Notes: a model not told the origin generated them from the letters alone. Counted from the first letter of the stretch, positions 44,481 through 57,500 are shown. The stretch is 64,000 nucleotides of DNA from Mytilus galloprovincialis (GCF_965363235.1 NC_134846.1:1927001-1991000); one strand, 5' to 3'. Numbers and translations: made by a program.

Positions 44481-45417
44481 TACGAGGCGCCGAATGGGAC
44501 TCTTGTGGTTTTGTACAAAATTCAATTCTGTCATAACAAAATCATTTTTGTCTTACAAAACTATGTGCTACAGACTTGTTTTGTGAGAACTTCAATTTTG
44601 TGATGACAAAATTCATTTGTGTAGACAAAATTCATTTTTGTCATGACAAAATTCATTTTTGTAGACAAAATTCATATTTGTCATGACAAAAGTCAATTTT
44701 GTCTAAAAGGTATGCAAATATAAACATATTTGCATACAAAATTGACTTTTGTTACCTGATATGGAAATTAAATCACAAAAGTCAATTGTTTGAGGTAAGA
44801 TTCAATTTTGTGAGACAAAATTAACTTTTGTGAGACAAAATTGACTTTTGTGAGACAAAATTCAAATTTGTGAGACAAAATTCAATTTTGTCAATTTTGT
44901 TGAGACAAAAGTCAATTTTGTTAATTTTGTTGAGACAAAAGTCAATTCTGTCAATTTTGTTGAGACAAAAATCAATTTTGTTGAGACAAAAGTCAATTTT
45001 GTTAATTTTGTTGAGACAAAAGTCAATTTTGTTAATTTTGTTGAGACAAAAGTCAATTTTGTCAATTTTGTTGAGACAAAATTCATTTTTGTCAATTTTG
45101 TGTAACAAAAGTCGATTTTGTATGCAAATTAGTTTACAGAAACCAAACTAAACTAATTTGAATACAAAATTGACTTTTGTCGCCCAATTTTCAAATTAGG
45201 TAACAAAGTTCAAGTCTGTGTAACAAAAATGAATTTTGTCATGACAAAAGTGACTTTTGTCCGCTGATAGATAATTTTGTATGACAAAATTTTTAATTTG
45301 TAGTATGATACAAATTTTGTTAAACTGAACTTATTTTTGTTGAACAAAAGTCACTTTTGTCCGTACAAAATTGAATTTTGAGTACAAAACCACAAGAGTC
45401 CCATTCGGCGCCCCGTA
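44481..45417. mobile_element. 937-bp palindromic DNA element with ACATG duplication
   Basis: Ends are inverted repeats: TACGAGGCGCCGAATGGGAC at the left and its inverse, with one mismatch, at the right (to 45417), extending about 45 bases (CTCTTGTGGTTTTGTACAAA). ACATG occurs on both sides (44476-44480, 45418-45422) but once in the uninterrupted family F copy (33575-33579). The interior is built of short palindromes such as ACAAAATTCAATTTTGT and a 30-bp tandem array. No transposase gene. A non-autonomous DNA transposon of unassigned superfamily. Confidence 0.8.
44870..45110. repeat. 30-bp tandem array
   Basis: TGAGACAAAA recurs at 44901, 44931, 44961, then 44982, 45012, 45042 and 45072, mostly 30 bases apart, each followed by a TCAATTTTGT-type palindrome half. 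Because 30 is a multiple of three, several frames stay open on both strands; these are not genes. Confidence 0.9.
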
Positions 45418-45589
45418 ACATGCAGATCATGCTTACCACTTACGGTTTTGGAATTTAGAAATGGTGCTTCCCATCCTGCATTTATCTTTTTATGTGGATT
45501 ATATGTCCCTTCAATTTAAAAGTATTAGCTTTAAGTAATCATGCGTGATGCCGTGTACCTATTAGATGATTATAATTGTGTACGTAAAT

Positions 45590-45770
45590 TTACTACTTAC
45601 TTTCTGGAATTTTGGGCCCTTAGTACTCTTCAACTTTGTACATGGTTTGGCTTTCTAACTATTTATTTTATCTCAGCGTCATGGATGAGTCTTATATAAA
45701 CAAAACGCGCATCTGGCGTATCAACATATAAACCTGGTACATTTTATAACTAATTAAAACTATGGAACAA
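45590..45770 (+). repeat. Hammerhead-bearing repeat, old copy
   Basis: TTTCTGGAATTTTGGGCCC, TAGTACTCTTCAAC, hammerhead segment, ATAAACCTGGTACATTTTAT, AACTAATTA: the family order, following directly on family F. Confidence 0.65.
45676..45719 (+). ncRNA. Hammerhead ribozyme motif, degenerate
   Basis: Aligns with the 42.9-kb ribozyme (GCGTC on the 5' side, TGGCGT on the 3' side), but both conserved boxes and the stem II closing bases have changed. Inactive by inspection. Confidence 0.6.
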
Positions 45771-45884
45771 CTGTGCTTGTAAATAAATCCAATGTTTTAT
45801 GTTTCATTGCAGATGACCATGGTCATTATTTAACATAGACTTTATGCTTTATGTCTATAGATAATTCCGGATTCTTTTATTGAT

Positions 45885-46135
45885 ATAACATGTGGTATGG
45901 TTGTCAATAAGACAACTATCCACCAAAGTTGAGATGATGTGGATGTAAACACCTGTAGACAACCGTACAGCGAGATCATGAGAATAATCCGTAATATACA
46001 CAGCTATTAAAAATGAAACAACACGTTATCAATTTAACGCTTTTCCGTATTTACCTTCAACATGAACACCCAAAGCCCCGACATGAAAAATATGAAACAA
46101 TTCAATAACGAAGCTAACAGCCTAACCTATAACAA
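45885..46135 (+). repeat. Dispersed repeat family E copy
   Basis: ATGTGGTATGGTTGTCAAT, AAGACAACTATCCACCAAAG, CAACCGTACAG, TATGAAACAATTC and GAAGCTAACAGCCTAAC occur in family order. A related copy is at 20110-20300. Confidence 0.6.
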
Positions 46136-48189
46136 ATCTTAAACAATTTACGAATTACAAATATGACAGATAAGTTTGAAGCTGTTTAAAGAAAACCATA
46201 TGCAAATTTGAAAATTATTATTATTTACTGACTTTCGTATAGACGATGTCACCTGTTTAGATATTTTGAAGAAGAGACAATCAAACCTTTCAACTGGAAA
46301 AGATAGACTATGTCAAACAATGGAAAGCATTAAAATGCCCAAGATATATGAATTTGTGTTTTTGACCAATGATGTTGTAAAGTAAATAAAATGGAAGATT
46401 GGAAAATCTGTGCTCAGAATTTTTTCTGATTCAATCAAAATAGAAAGGTATATCATGATGGCTTGTTTAATGTTATATATTTTTTTCTGTTCACTGGTTT
46501 AGTTATGTCACCCCTTTGAAAAAGGGGGGATATTATGTTATTCTACGATGTTTTTCTTCCACAATTTTTGTCCAGCCGAGTTCCGTTGGAATGTTTAAGA
46601 TAGCTGCTGTTACCATGGAGATAACACTAAAAGTGCACATGGGACCCATATGGAAAAAACGTCAAAGTAAAATTTTCGTACAAATTTTAAGCTCATTCCC
46701 GGTTAAATGCTACGGTATTGTCATCTGTCTTTGAAATTTTCAAAATGGCCGCCTTTGCCAGGGAAATTAACAGCTAAAAAAAACCAAAAAAAAAAAACCT
46801 CGAAAATTTGAAACAAAATTCTTTGATTTGGACTATGTGCAAAACATCTTCTAGAATATCCTAGAAGAAAACGAATATATAATTTAACGTGCTTCTTTCT
46901 ATTCTATACAAAAACCGTGCTCTGAAGAGAAAATCGCCACTGAGAGAGAGAAAAACACGAAGAGTACACATAATTGACAATTCTGCACTTGCATTAAAGT
47001 ACACATCCGTTAATTGAACACCTGCAAAAATATACACATTAGCTGAAATCAATCGATGAGCGTGTAATTAAATTGTACTAGATAAGATATATGTATCGTG
47101 TGATACTCGAGCTATTGAAGAACAAAATGAACAGTTAGTATGCCGCTCCGTCAATATATACACATGTTGTCTGTTCCGAGGTCCTCTATAAAAAGACTAG
47201 TTATGTCCTAAGTCCACGATAATATATGTGTCTAATTTAAGATTTTAAAGAGTTCCCCAACTATATATAGACATCACTCTTATTCTACGAGAAGAGAAAA
47301 AAAGGGGGGGGGTCAAGGACATGTATACTAGACGTGCCATGTGACTTTGGTACACTCAAACTGGTTGTTGCTACTGTCACAATGTCCAGAACGGGGTGAC
47401 ATCCTCCGCTATTGCTTGCAATGGCAAATCTAGTTTAAATTGGTTTTCTCTGTTAAGTTGTTTCACATTTCATAACATAGCAAATTTACCTGATATTAGG
47501 ATATCGGTATTTAGTCGGATCTTAACTTGTACATGTGATTTGTTACAAACCGGTATTTTTAAAAATAAACTAACAAATGTCGAAATGTTCAGGATTTAAT
47601 TAAATCTGTATTTGGGTAAGGTGATGCAAACATACTATTTTTATTGCGTCTAACACTTTGAGAATCAAATAATCTTTTACTACTTTATTAAAATATTGTG
47701 TAAAACGTTAATTGTGAGCTATGAGGAAGTTTTAAAAAATTTCAAAGAAATATTGGTTAGCTTTCATTCGTCTTCACATCCTATAGATTAACAACTTTTG
47801 GTTTTATTTATAATTTAGAATCTTCATTGAAGATGGAGCACGAATGCACAGTTAATTAATAATATTGATGTGCCATTTGTATGCTAGAGTGACATTCCTT
47901 TGTATTATGTGCCGATTCGGAAAAAGATATGCCAGTATTCTCTCCCTTTAACATGTTCATTATTTTATAATTAAGAATAGGTTTCTGATATAATTTTGAA
48001 TACTTACAAAATGTATCAATTCAATATATTTCAGTTTTTGTTATTGGTGTATCAAAAACATTGATGTACGAATATAATTTTATAAATTTGAAATGTTTAA
48101 AATGATTACATACCAATATAAAGTACCGTTTATCATTTCTGAATAGGACTATAAATGAAAGACGAATTTTCTATTTTCCTTTAATGATA
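46136..48189. other. No recognised feature
   Basis: Two kilobases of AT-rich sequence; ATGGCCGCC near 46745 and a G-run at 47303-47312 are the only landmarks. No gene supported. Confidence 0.45.
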
Positions 48190-48550
48190 GATTGATTGGA
48201 AAATTCAAAAATTTGTAAACAAGTTAAAATTTTATGAATAAATTATACCTACCTGACATATGTCCGTTAGGATTTCTTTCTCTCGTTGGTATTTTACTCG
48301 CCCCCCACCGGAAGTTAAAAACTAGTACTCATGTGTACTGTTATGACTTCCGGTCCAGGTAAACGAGATCAGTTTTCACACGGCGCTTGCAAGACACCGC
48401 GTATCAAACTTCTCATTTACGGGGAGGTAGGATGGTCTGACATATGTCAGGTAGGTATACTTTATTCATAAAATTTTAACTTGTTTACAAATTTTTGAAT
48501 TTTAATTTCATAAATTAAAACCCTACCTGACATATGTCCGTTAGGATTAT
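48190..48550. repeat. DIRS-like element, left terminal repeat region
   Basis: ACCTACCTGACATATGTCC occurs at about 48247 and CCTACCTGACATATGTCCGT at about 48523, with an inverted copy (GACATATGTCAGGTAGGT) at about 48437. CACCGGAAGTTAAAAACTAG and TTCCGGTCCAGGTAAACGAG match the inverse of the right end at 53575-53640. The arrangement suggests a rearranged or doubled terminus. Confidence 0.75.
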
Positions 48551-48879
48551 TTCTGATTCCAAAGCAATCCCTTTCTGGATGTGGGTGAATAGAAGTTTGC
48601 CTCTATAGATCTTTGGGAATAATTTTCCTCTTCTTCACATCAGTTCATTTTATATATGTACAAACATCTTTTTGTAGTTTTTAAAGTTTTATTAATTTTT
48701 TTTAAATTTTTTTCTGCATTTTTTATAAAAATGTCTCCCACAACTTCATGTTGTAATTATTTTCTACATACAGTTAAAATATACCACTGTTAATATTTAC
48801 ACACAAAACTAAAACATTTTCTCCACCAAACTCGTCGGGAAAGTATTCAAATGTTTAAAAAATCCACCTGTACATCTTT

Positions 48880-50470
48880 TAATAAAAAATCACAACAGTG
48901 TCGGCTTGACTTCAATCTGCACTATCTAAAATGTCTTTCATTTTAGCTCCTTTGAAAAGAGCCAAGGAAGGTCCAATTGACCTAGTAGAATGTCCTTTCA
49001 CTGAAGGAATATCTTTCTTCTGTTTCTTATATGCATGTTTAATTCTCTTGAATTGAATTTTAAATGTGCGTATTGTTATACATTTACTTTTCTACATTGG
49101 CTAGAGGTTTAGGGGGGGGGGGGTTGAGATCTCATAAACATGTTTAACCCCGCCGCATTTTTGCGCCTGTCCCAAGTCAGGAGCCTCTGGCTTTTGTAAG
49201 TCTTGTGTTTTTTTAATTTTAGTTTCTTGTGTACAATTCAGAAATTAGTATGGCGTTCATTATCACTGAACTAGTATATATTTGTTTAGGGCCAGCTGAA
49301 GGACGCCTCCGGGTGCGGGAATGTCTCGCTACATTGAAGACCTGTTAGTGACCTTCGGCTGTTGTTTTTTCTATGGTCGGGTTGTTGTCTCTTTGACACA
49401 TTCCCCATTTCCATTCTCAATTTTATTTATCACTTTAACTAACCAACTTGAAATAGTTTGTGAAGACACTGGTCTATGTGGTTTATTTACAGTTAAAAAC
49501 AATTTCTGTTCATCTTTGCCATTCTTGTCTCTTAAATCCTCTGTATTATCAAATAATGTGTCAAAGCCCTCCTAGATTCTAATAATCTGTTGTTCTCAAA
49601 AGCTGGAACAAAAATAGTTGGACTTTGATCAGAAATTCTATCTTGTTTTGACAAACCATGACGTAAAAAAGTTACCACTTTTTTCTGAACATTAACTGAA
49701 CCTTCACCAATACTCAAAGATTGCAACTCCCCACATCTTCTAAAAGTAGTAATTGCAATAAGAAAAATTGTTTTCCAAGTTATATATTTCAAACTAGCTT
49801 TTTTCATTGGTTCAAAAGGTTCTTTCTTTAATAAGTCTAAGACCAAAGGTAAATCCCACTCGGGTACAAGTTTTTGTTTAGGCGGTCTCGTATTAAAAAT
49901 CCCTTTCAGTAATCTTATAATGTAAGGGTGCTGACCAACAGGGATGTTTTCAATAGGATATAATACTGAAGACAGCATAGACCTGTAACCTGCAATTGTC
50001 CTATACTGTAAACCTTTGTCAAATAAATGTGTTAAAACATTTGCATACTTTTCTAAAGAAGCTGTATAGGAATCGATATCCTGTTCAGAACACCAGCTAT
50101 TGTATCTTCTAAATTTAGCTTTGTAATCCTTTTGAGTACCTGCCCGCCAAGATGCTGACAAGAGTTTCCTAGCGTTTTCAGAAAAAACCTTTTGTTTTGA
50201 GCTGCTGGTCGATAGTAGCCATGCAGTTAACTGAAACACTTCTGGGTTCGGATGTGCCACTTTTCTCTTGCCCTGAACCAGCAGATTTTCTACTAGTGGA
50301 AGTTTTAGAGGACAAGCTACTAGTAGTTGTAACAACTGGGGATACCAAAGTTGTCTTGGCCAATGTGGAGCTATCAGTATTATCTCGAACTGAAATTTTT
50401 GCATGTGCTGTAAAATTTTTGGAATTAGTGCAAAGGGGGGGGGGGGAATGCATAGGCAAACATTTTGTTC
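48880..50470 (-). mobile_element. DIRS-like element, tyrosine recombinase region
   Basis: The main part (about 49450-50470) carries recombinase features, including FRRCGELQSL around the first catalytic arginine. A further recombinase-like stretch with HSTRS lies at about 48890-49040. A family A repeat occupies the sequence between them. Confidence 0.75.
49041..49445 (+). repeat. Dispersed repeat family A, inserted in the DIRS-like element
   Basis: AATGTGCGTATTGTTA, AACCCCGCCGCATTTTTGCG, CAAGTCAGGAGCCTCTGGC, GGACGCCTCCGGGTGCGGGA and CTCTTTGACACATTCC match 61440-61800 closely. It interrupts the recombinase region, so it arrived after the DIRS-like element. Confidence 0.8.
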
Positions 50471-50479
50471 CATTCTATG

Positions 50480-51840
50480 GACAGATCATCCTAATGCTTG
50501 TGGGTGATTCATCCATGAGCAAAACACAACTGTTTTTTTGTTTTCGTTTGTCGCAAAAAGATCGATTGTTGGATGCCCCCAATTTTGAAAAAATTGATGC
50601 ACAACTGAATTGTCCAATTCCCACTCTGTTGCCCGAATTTTTATCCGACTCAATTGATCTGCTAACACATTGTTTACTCCCGCAATGTGTGCTGCTTTCA
50701 GATAAATTTTGTTTTCTAGGGCAAACATCCATAAATCCCAAGTCCGTTGACATAGCTGAAGTGACCGAGTCCCTCCTTGTATTGGACTACCGTAACATTG
50801 TCTGACCGAATCAAAACTAGTTTGTTTTTCAAAAATTTCTGAAATTTCTTCACAGTCAGAAAAACTGCTTCCAATTCTAGAATGTTTATATGTAACAGTT
50901 TTTGCTCCTCTGTCCAAAGACCCTGAGCTGTTAGATTGTTCATGTGACCCCCCCCCCCCCCCAACCTGACTTGGAGGCATCCGTCGTGATCATAACTGAG
51001 GTCTGATTTTGTTTGAAAGATCTTCCCTGCATAATGTTTGCTGAAGACAACCACCATTTCAAATTTTTAGGTTTGGAGTACATTGAATTTGAAAATCCAA
51101 ACTCATTTTTGATGGGTTCCAATTTCGAAGTAAATTTAATTGGACAGGCCTCATAAATAACCTGGCATTCGGGATCAACTCTAGACAAGATGCCATTTTC
51201 CCCAATACTTCCATGTAATGTCTGGCTATTACCATTCCATTCATTACTTTTTGTACTGATAAAAATAGACTCTGTATCCTGTCCTGAGTTGGTAATATCA
51301 AACCTTGATCGAACTTGAACACCGCTCCCAAATAAGTGATTGTTTGATTTGGTATCAAACTGGACTTTTCGTGATTGATTAAAAAGCCTAGTCGAACAAG
51401 GAGATTCAACGTGATTTCTCGATCTATTACAAGTTTTTGTTGAAACTGATTGACACACATCCAATCGTCTAGATATACTGCTAGACGTATGTTTTGCTTT
51501 CTTAAATGGGCAGCAACTACTGACACCACCTTCGTAAAAACTCGTGGTGATGATGTTGGGCAAAAACAAAGGGCTTTGAACTGGTAAACTTGACCTTGAA
51601 CAGAAAATCTGAGGTATTACTTGTGATTTTTGAATACTTTTATATGCAAATAAGCGTCTTTTAAATCCAGACTTATTGCCCAATCTCCTTGTTTTACTAA
51701 GTTTAACACTCTTGAAATTGTGTCCATTTTGAAGTGTTGCTTCCGAAGATACTGATTCAGTGGTTTGAAATTTATAACCGGTCTCATTTGTCCATTCTTT
51801 TTTGGAACTAGAAATAATGTACTGTAAAAACCTGGCATTC
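50480..51840 (-). mobile_element. DIRS-like element, reverse transcriptase and RNase H region
   Basis: LVPKKNGQMRPVINF and DLKDAYLHI mark the fingers and palm near 51,700-51,800, YLDDW the catalytic site near 51,475, and DASKSGWGG the start of RNase H near 50,960. Fragmentary, consistent with a fossil. Confidence 0.8.
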
Positions 51841-52119
51841 TTTCTTTGACTGGTACTTTTTCTATAGCCCCTTATTCCAAAAGAGAATTTATTTCTAAAT
51901 TTAAATTTTTGTACTGACTACTGTCTTTTTTATTCCCTGAAAAGGAGGTTTTTGCAGAAACTCCAGTTTGTAACCGTCTTTGATTATTGACAGAACCCAC
52001 TGATCCTGAGTTATCTGCTCCCATTCTTGTAAAAAATGTGTTAACCGCCCCCGACCGGTATGTGTATCTTCGGAAACTTCACTTTTCTCAACTTGTCATC
52101 TAAAGTGTCCTAAGGTTTT

Positions 52120-53340
52120 TCATCCTCTACAGTTACTAGCCCCTCTTTTAAACTTAGGGATCCGAAAATGTGGAACTTCATTTTTAGTCTCACTATGCCC
52201 AACTTTTTTCTCAAACTGTCTACGATTAAAATTTGGCTTATTTGAATAACCAGAACGATCTGATGTCTCTGTTTTGTCCTTTACCACATAAGGTTTCTTA
52301 GAACCAGAGGCTTCTGAAGAAGACACAGTCTTTCTCTTACCCAAATAGGACTTTTAAACACTAATGTCTGGTAGTAAGTCGTCCAGAGCTTTACTTTTCT
52401 CTTTACGAGTCTTGAGAAATTTTTCAAAGTCAGATCCAAACACATCATCAGCTGATAATGGTAAATCAGACAAGTCTCTAGCCTCATCAATTTCATATAA
52501 ACCTGTATCAGTCATAGCTACTTGCCTTCGTACAATGTGATGAAAAGTACCTGTACGCCCCACTTGATCTAAGCTTTTAGTGGACATGGCAAATACATCT
52601 CTAACTTGTTGTATTGCTTTATCAGAATCTACGTTGTCTGACTGTAAGGTTTGCATTAGCGCACCCAAACCTTTTTGCATATACATATGCATAACAATAC
52701 CCATGTAGGCAGCTTGTTGACCTCTGTAAGCTATTTTTCAATCATTTTACTTGGTTGACTGAATAAACATTTACCACCTTTTGTAACTGAAGCTTTCTTG
52801 CCATGTTTTTTAATCACACATCTACTTATTAAATCATCAATAGTAGGAACCAGTAAAAATATTTCAGTATCTTCATGTACTGGAAAATCATCTTTGTTTT
52901 CTTCAGCAAAAGCTGAGACTCAATTAGGATGTTCAGCTCTCCAACTATTTAACAATACCTGCTTTTGTGCCTCGTCAAATTCCAATGCCCATTTTCTTTT
53001 CAGACTTTTTTGTCAAGGCATCATCCCCAAAGAGATCAAACAAACACTTTTTGGTCTCTACGGACAAGTGTTCTTCATCAGAGGACTTTGTGTCCCACTC
53101 ATTGTCACTTTCACCTAATATTTCATCGTCCCTTGGTCTGATTGAAACATTGTCATCAGAATTTTCGTTTTCTGACAATTCCCGTCGCAAACTTTGTGTT
53201 TGCTCACGACCTTCAAGTTGTCTTTGTGACGAACCTTTTGCCTCAGAATAGTTGTCGCCATTTTCGGCACAATTCCTGGCTTGAAACAATGTTATTAAAG
53301 TATCAAATTTATCATTAAAATTGTCCAACTTACTATTCAT
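52120..53340 (-). mobile_element. DIRS-like element, gag-like region
   Basis: Charged, low-similarity coding-like sequence upstream of the reverse transcriptase, with a short Lys/Arg-rich stretch near 52,120-52,340. Position and composition suggest the gag-like part; no capsid fold can be shown by eye. Confidence 0.5.
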
Positions 53341-53569
53341 TTTCTCTTCAAGAATGTCATATCTACTTCTCCACTTTTTCTTCGTCTTTGAACTTGAAAA
53401 ACTGGTTTTTCTAATGCCAATGGCGGTTCCCGCGCCATTAACACTTCTCTCATCTCATGGTTCATCCACATGCTCACTAGTACTGTCGCTATTCATTATA
53501 ACTACAGTATATATATGTTTTATATACCACGCTGAAAAACACGACCGTCTTTCAAGCGCCGAGAAAGAA

Positions 53570-53730
53570 AACTGATCTCGTTTACCTGGACCGGAAGTCA
53601 TAACAGTACACCTGAGTGGTAGTTTTTAACTTCCAGTGGAGAGCGAGTTAAATACCAACGAGAGAAAGAAATCCTAACGGACATATGTCAGGTAGGTTTT
53701 TAATTTATGAAATTAAAATTAACCAGAGTT
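53570..53730. repeat. DIRS-like element, right terminal repeat
   Basis: CTCGTTTACCTGGACCGGAA, AGTTTTTAACTTCC, ACCAACGAGAGAAAGAAATC and ACGGACATATGTCAGGTAGG are the inverse of the left terminal region. Confidence 0.8.
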
Positions 53731-54259
53731 ATCTAATATCAATCACAGAGAGGGACTAGCCAGCAATTTTTAATTGTAGCTTATTTAACGTTTAAACACT
53801 TTTCCACTATAAACGAATGTTACTTTATACAAATATAAGGACTTTGTTAGCTAAATCTACAAATTTTATTAGATATTATGAATTTTTATTACAATAGATT
53901 AACAATTTATCAATCAATCAGTTAGGCAAACTATACAAAAGGAAATAACATTTATAAATTTGTTTTTTTTCTCTTCTTTTTGCGATTGATTTATTTTCCT
54001 ATTTAAATCAAATTGCAGAATTTTATTGAAATCGATTAACTCTTCTTAACTTTTGTTGCACTGATGATAAAACGAAACATTATTTTGACTGACGAATAAG
54101 TACTTGAAACATGCTGTAAGTCTTATCGAACTCACAACGACTTTTAGAGGTGTCAAATGATAACCAAGGTATAAGTCGGCATTATATATGTGTCAAAGAT
54201 TAAGTTATTCCTTATATGATTAGAAATTACTTGTTCTAAACTTTTGAAAGATTGGCAAT
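53731..54259. other. Upstream region of paralogue 2
   Basis: No repeat recognised. GTGTCAAAGATTAAG (near 54190) and ACTTGTTCTAAACTTTTGA (near 54230) match the upstream of paralogue 1, so the duplication included promoter-proximal sequence. Confidence 0.55.
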
Positions 54260-54548
54260 ATGGCTATAATAGTCGCATTACAAATAATTTTATATTTCAG
54301 ATCGTGTTTAATGGGAGGACTGGAAGAGACAAATGAAATCCACGGAACAAAACGGTTACTACTAAATGATCCAAATGCCATCAACAACAGATTGAATAAT
54401 TTGGAACGGTCTTTACAACAACAACAAGCAACAATGTTACAACAACAAACAACACTGTTACAACACGAAACAACCATTCAAAAACAACAGGCAACCATTC
54501 AAGAACAACAGGCCACCATTCAACAACTCAAACAAAATAAACCTCACG
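54260..54548 (+). CDS. Paralogue 2, exon 1
   Basis: Begins at the ATG before the signal sequence and contains KRLLLNDPNAINNRLNNLE, nearly identical to paralogue 1. Ends NKPH plus one base before GTGAGT. Confidence 0.85.
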
Positions 54549-57500
54549 GTGAGTAAAGTGCAAATGCAAGTAATCACACGTGCTCATGATAACAGAATCT
54601 CGTCAATGATATCATCATCCTTAAATAATTTCATAACTTCCATATAAGTAAACATTATTCGTGATTTACTTTGGCATCTGAACCCATTAGATAGATCGGC
54701 AAAACCTACTTAAGTGTTTATATTTTATATACAACATGTACAAGGATTAACACCTTTTATATTTACTTTTTTATCCTCTAAAGATTTGTTTTGAATATTT
54801 CAATCTTCATGACATGCTCCTGATAAGCACGTACAGAATGTGGCAGACTTAATCATATATCTGGGCGCCTAACCCTCCAGGAACAGTGGTATAACAGAAC
54901 AACATAAGAAAAGAAAATCTGTTGAAATGGGACAAACTCTGATCGGTACAAAGGATAATGAACTTACAAAAATAAAATAAAAATACACTAATAATACAGA
55001 TCTAAAAGTACTCCCAATTACTATAAGCTTGTTCAAAATACAAAAACAACTAACTATACAGTCATAGGACAAAAGTGAGTTCCCACTCTAAAATTGTTCT
55101 ATCATTTCAGCTAAAATCAATATTTAAAAAAAAAATATGACCAAAGTACCACATGACTGATTTATATCAAATAAACCAAAAGATGTAGAAATGGTTGAAG
55201 ATTTTTGTTTATTTGGACATGATATTATTTATGCTCATTTTAATTTTCTGACGAGGTGAACAGAAAGCAAAACATTTCGTGAAACGTTTGCTATATATTC
55301 TAACTAAATTTAAAATCGGAAAAAATGCATTTGTGTTTAACCCATTAGATAACGAAAACAAACCTCACAAAAATTACGGAAAAATAAACAATTAAACTGC
55401 AGACATTTCTTCATCTTATGGTATCTATTTTATAAAAAGCGCTCATACAATTACTTGGAAACATGTTTTTGAAAAATATCGATTTTGGTTGAAATGAAAG
55501 TCCATTTTTTAGTGGGAACTCACTTTTGTCATATCACTGTACAGACATATAGACCAGTAAACTTCAAATATTCTAAGGATTTTTATAAGACGTCACTACA
55601 GTAAGCGAAAAATATAATTGTGTATGCAATGAAAAAATATAGGATTGACAAAATGTATAAGCTCGGATGTTTATATGTGTACAGCAATAATATTAACATT
55701 GGTTTCAATTTATTTACCATGTTTATAGCAAAATCAATAATTTTACCGATAAAAACAATTTTCAATTATCTAACTACTGACAATGTGTGAATTAAGTTAA
55801 CTTTCTAAATGGATTTCACGGATCGTACATTTAACCAGATTGCATCTAAATTAACAGGGTGAATAAAAAATCATCACTATAAAATGGATGATGTACTTAC
55901 TATCCCTTTTTTCCAAAACTACAGGTAAACTTCAAAACCAAATCTTTGGAATAATTTAGTAATGATTTTAATTAATTTGTGGTAATAAAATCAATATTTT
56001 AAGTAATTAATCTGTGTCTTAATAATTCACCAGTAGTACGTAGACAACGTTAAAAACGTCAGTACATACTCTGTCATAGCAAACGAGTTTGGATATATAA
56101 GAGATTGATTGACTCAATAGAGCATCACCGCATAAAAAGGTACGATAAATCGTCCTATTTGTCGTTACTTTGTGTTGATTGTTCCCCGTGTGATCTCACT
56201 TGGGGTAAGGGGGTGAGGACAATACCATTCTTACAAAAGATATAGAGGGACACAAGATAACAGAGGGACATTCAAACTAATAGATCGAAAATAAACTGAC
56301 AACGCCATAGCTAATAATATAAAGACAAGCAGACAAATAATAGTGCACAAAACACAACATTGAAAACCGAACAAGGATCCCATCAAAAACTGGGGATGAT
56401 CTCAAGTACTCCGCAAGGGTAATGAAATCCTGTGCCACATGTGCCAGCCTTCGTGTTGCTTGTGTTATTATGAACCCGGTAAATAGTATAAATTAAAAGA
56501 CCACATTCGGGAAAAAGTAGCCGGATTGTAGTACGATAAAGGAACAAATCCGATATTATCTGTGAAACCAACTCGTGATGCCGTCTGTATAATTAAGGAA
56601 GGGATGATTTTAATGGGATATACCTTTACTCTTCTAAAAATTCTGTTTTGTTCACAGCAATGCAAACAAAAGAAGTTTCGGTAAATTCTGCTGATTAGTT
56701 TTTTAATTCTCTAAGAGTCAATATCTGAGAAAATTGTATTATTATTACCGTACTATATCAGTCTATGATTCTATGAGCTCGGGGAATGCTTACCCTTCCG
56801 GAGCACCTGATTTCATTCCCGGTTTTTAGTGGAGTTTGTGTTGTTTCTTATTTATGATTTAAAACTGTTGATGTAAATGTCCTTTGATTTTTTGAGACTT
56901 TGTTTACTCCTTGGTTTTGATTGTTATTGTCTTTAAGACGTAGTACCATAATTAAAGCTTGATTCATTTGCATTTTGTGTTTTAAGTGGCTATGTCAGAA
57001 AATTACACATCTTACTCTTCCTCCGATCTGTTTAATAACTGTTTTGTAAATGAATTAAACAACTGAAAATTTTCCTTTGACCATTGTAGAATATTGAAAG
57101 GCACTGACATATATACAATGTATTACTTCATCTTATATTTCAGATCAAGGATCTACTTATATACAGTGGGGAAAGACATCATGTTCATCCATGGGGACTG
57201 AAACCGTATATTCAGGTAAGAAATCGTTGTAAGATGTTTCTATGTATTCTGTAGTTATACGTATATGTCTACTGTCTAACAAGACTCATTTTTAGCTCAC
57301 CTGGCCCAAAGGGCCAAGTGAGCTTTTCACATCACTTGGCGTCCGTCGTCCGTCGTCCGTCGTCCGTTGTCGTTAACTTTTACAAAAATCTTCTCCTCTA
57401 AAACTACTGGGCCAAATTTAACCAAACTTGGCCACAATCATTATTGGGGTATCTAGTTTAAAAAATGTGTCCGGTGACCTGGCCAACCAACAAAGATGGC

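Larger units (their letters stand above)
44455..45545 (+). repeat. Dispersed repeat family F, interrupted copy
   Basis: 44455-44480 (TTGTGTGGTTCAATGCTACATG) and 45418-45545 (ACATGCAG, CCACTTACGGTTTTGG, CTTCCCATCCTGCA) are the two halves of the repeat seen whole at 33540-33650. The 937-bp element lies between. Confidence 0.7.
48190..53730 (-). mobile_element. DIRS-like tyrosine-recombinase retroelement, broken
   Basis: Read on the minus strand the parts are in the order gag-like region, reverse transcriptase, RNase H, tyrosine recombinase, which is the DIRS layout rather than that of LTR/integrase elements. The ends carry inverted terminal repeats (CCTACCTGACATATGTCCGT and inverse) instead of long direct repeats. 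The coding region is broken in about half a dozen or more places and another repeat is inserted in it, so it is a fossil. Terminal repeats are still easily aligned, suggesting moderate age. Confidence 0.8.

Noticed and set aside
44870-45110. Regular ~30-bp repeats resembling a CRISPR array
   Set aside because: There are no variable spacers, the repeat is itself palindromic low-complexity sequence, and the DNA is clearly animal nuclear.
44821-45151. Three overlapping long ORFs on both strands with NKIDKIDFCL-like or LLRQKSIL-like repeats
   Set aside because: They come from a 30-bp tandem array; a period divisible by three keeps frames open by chance. No start context, domain or splice evidence.
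50197-50805. 202-aa plus-strand ORF
   Set aside because: Antisense shadow of the DIRS-like element coding strand.
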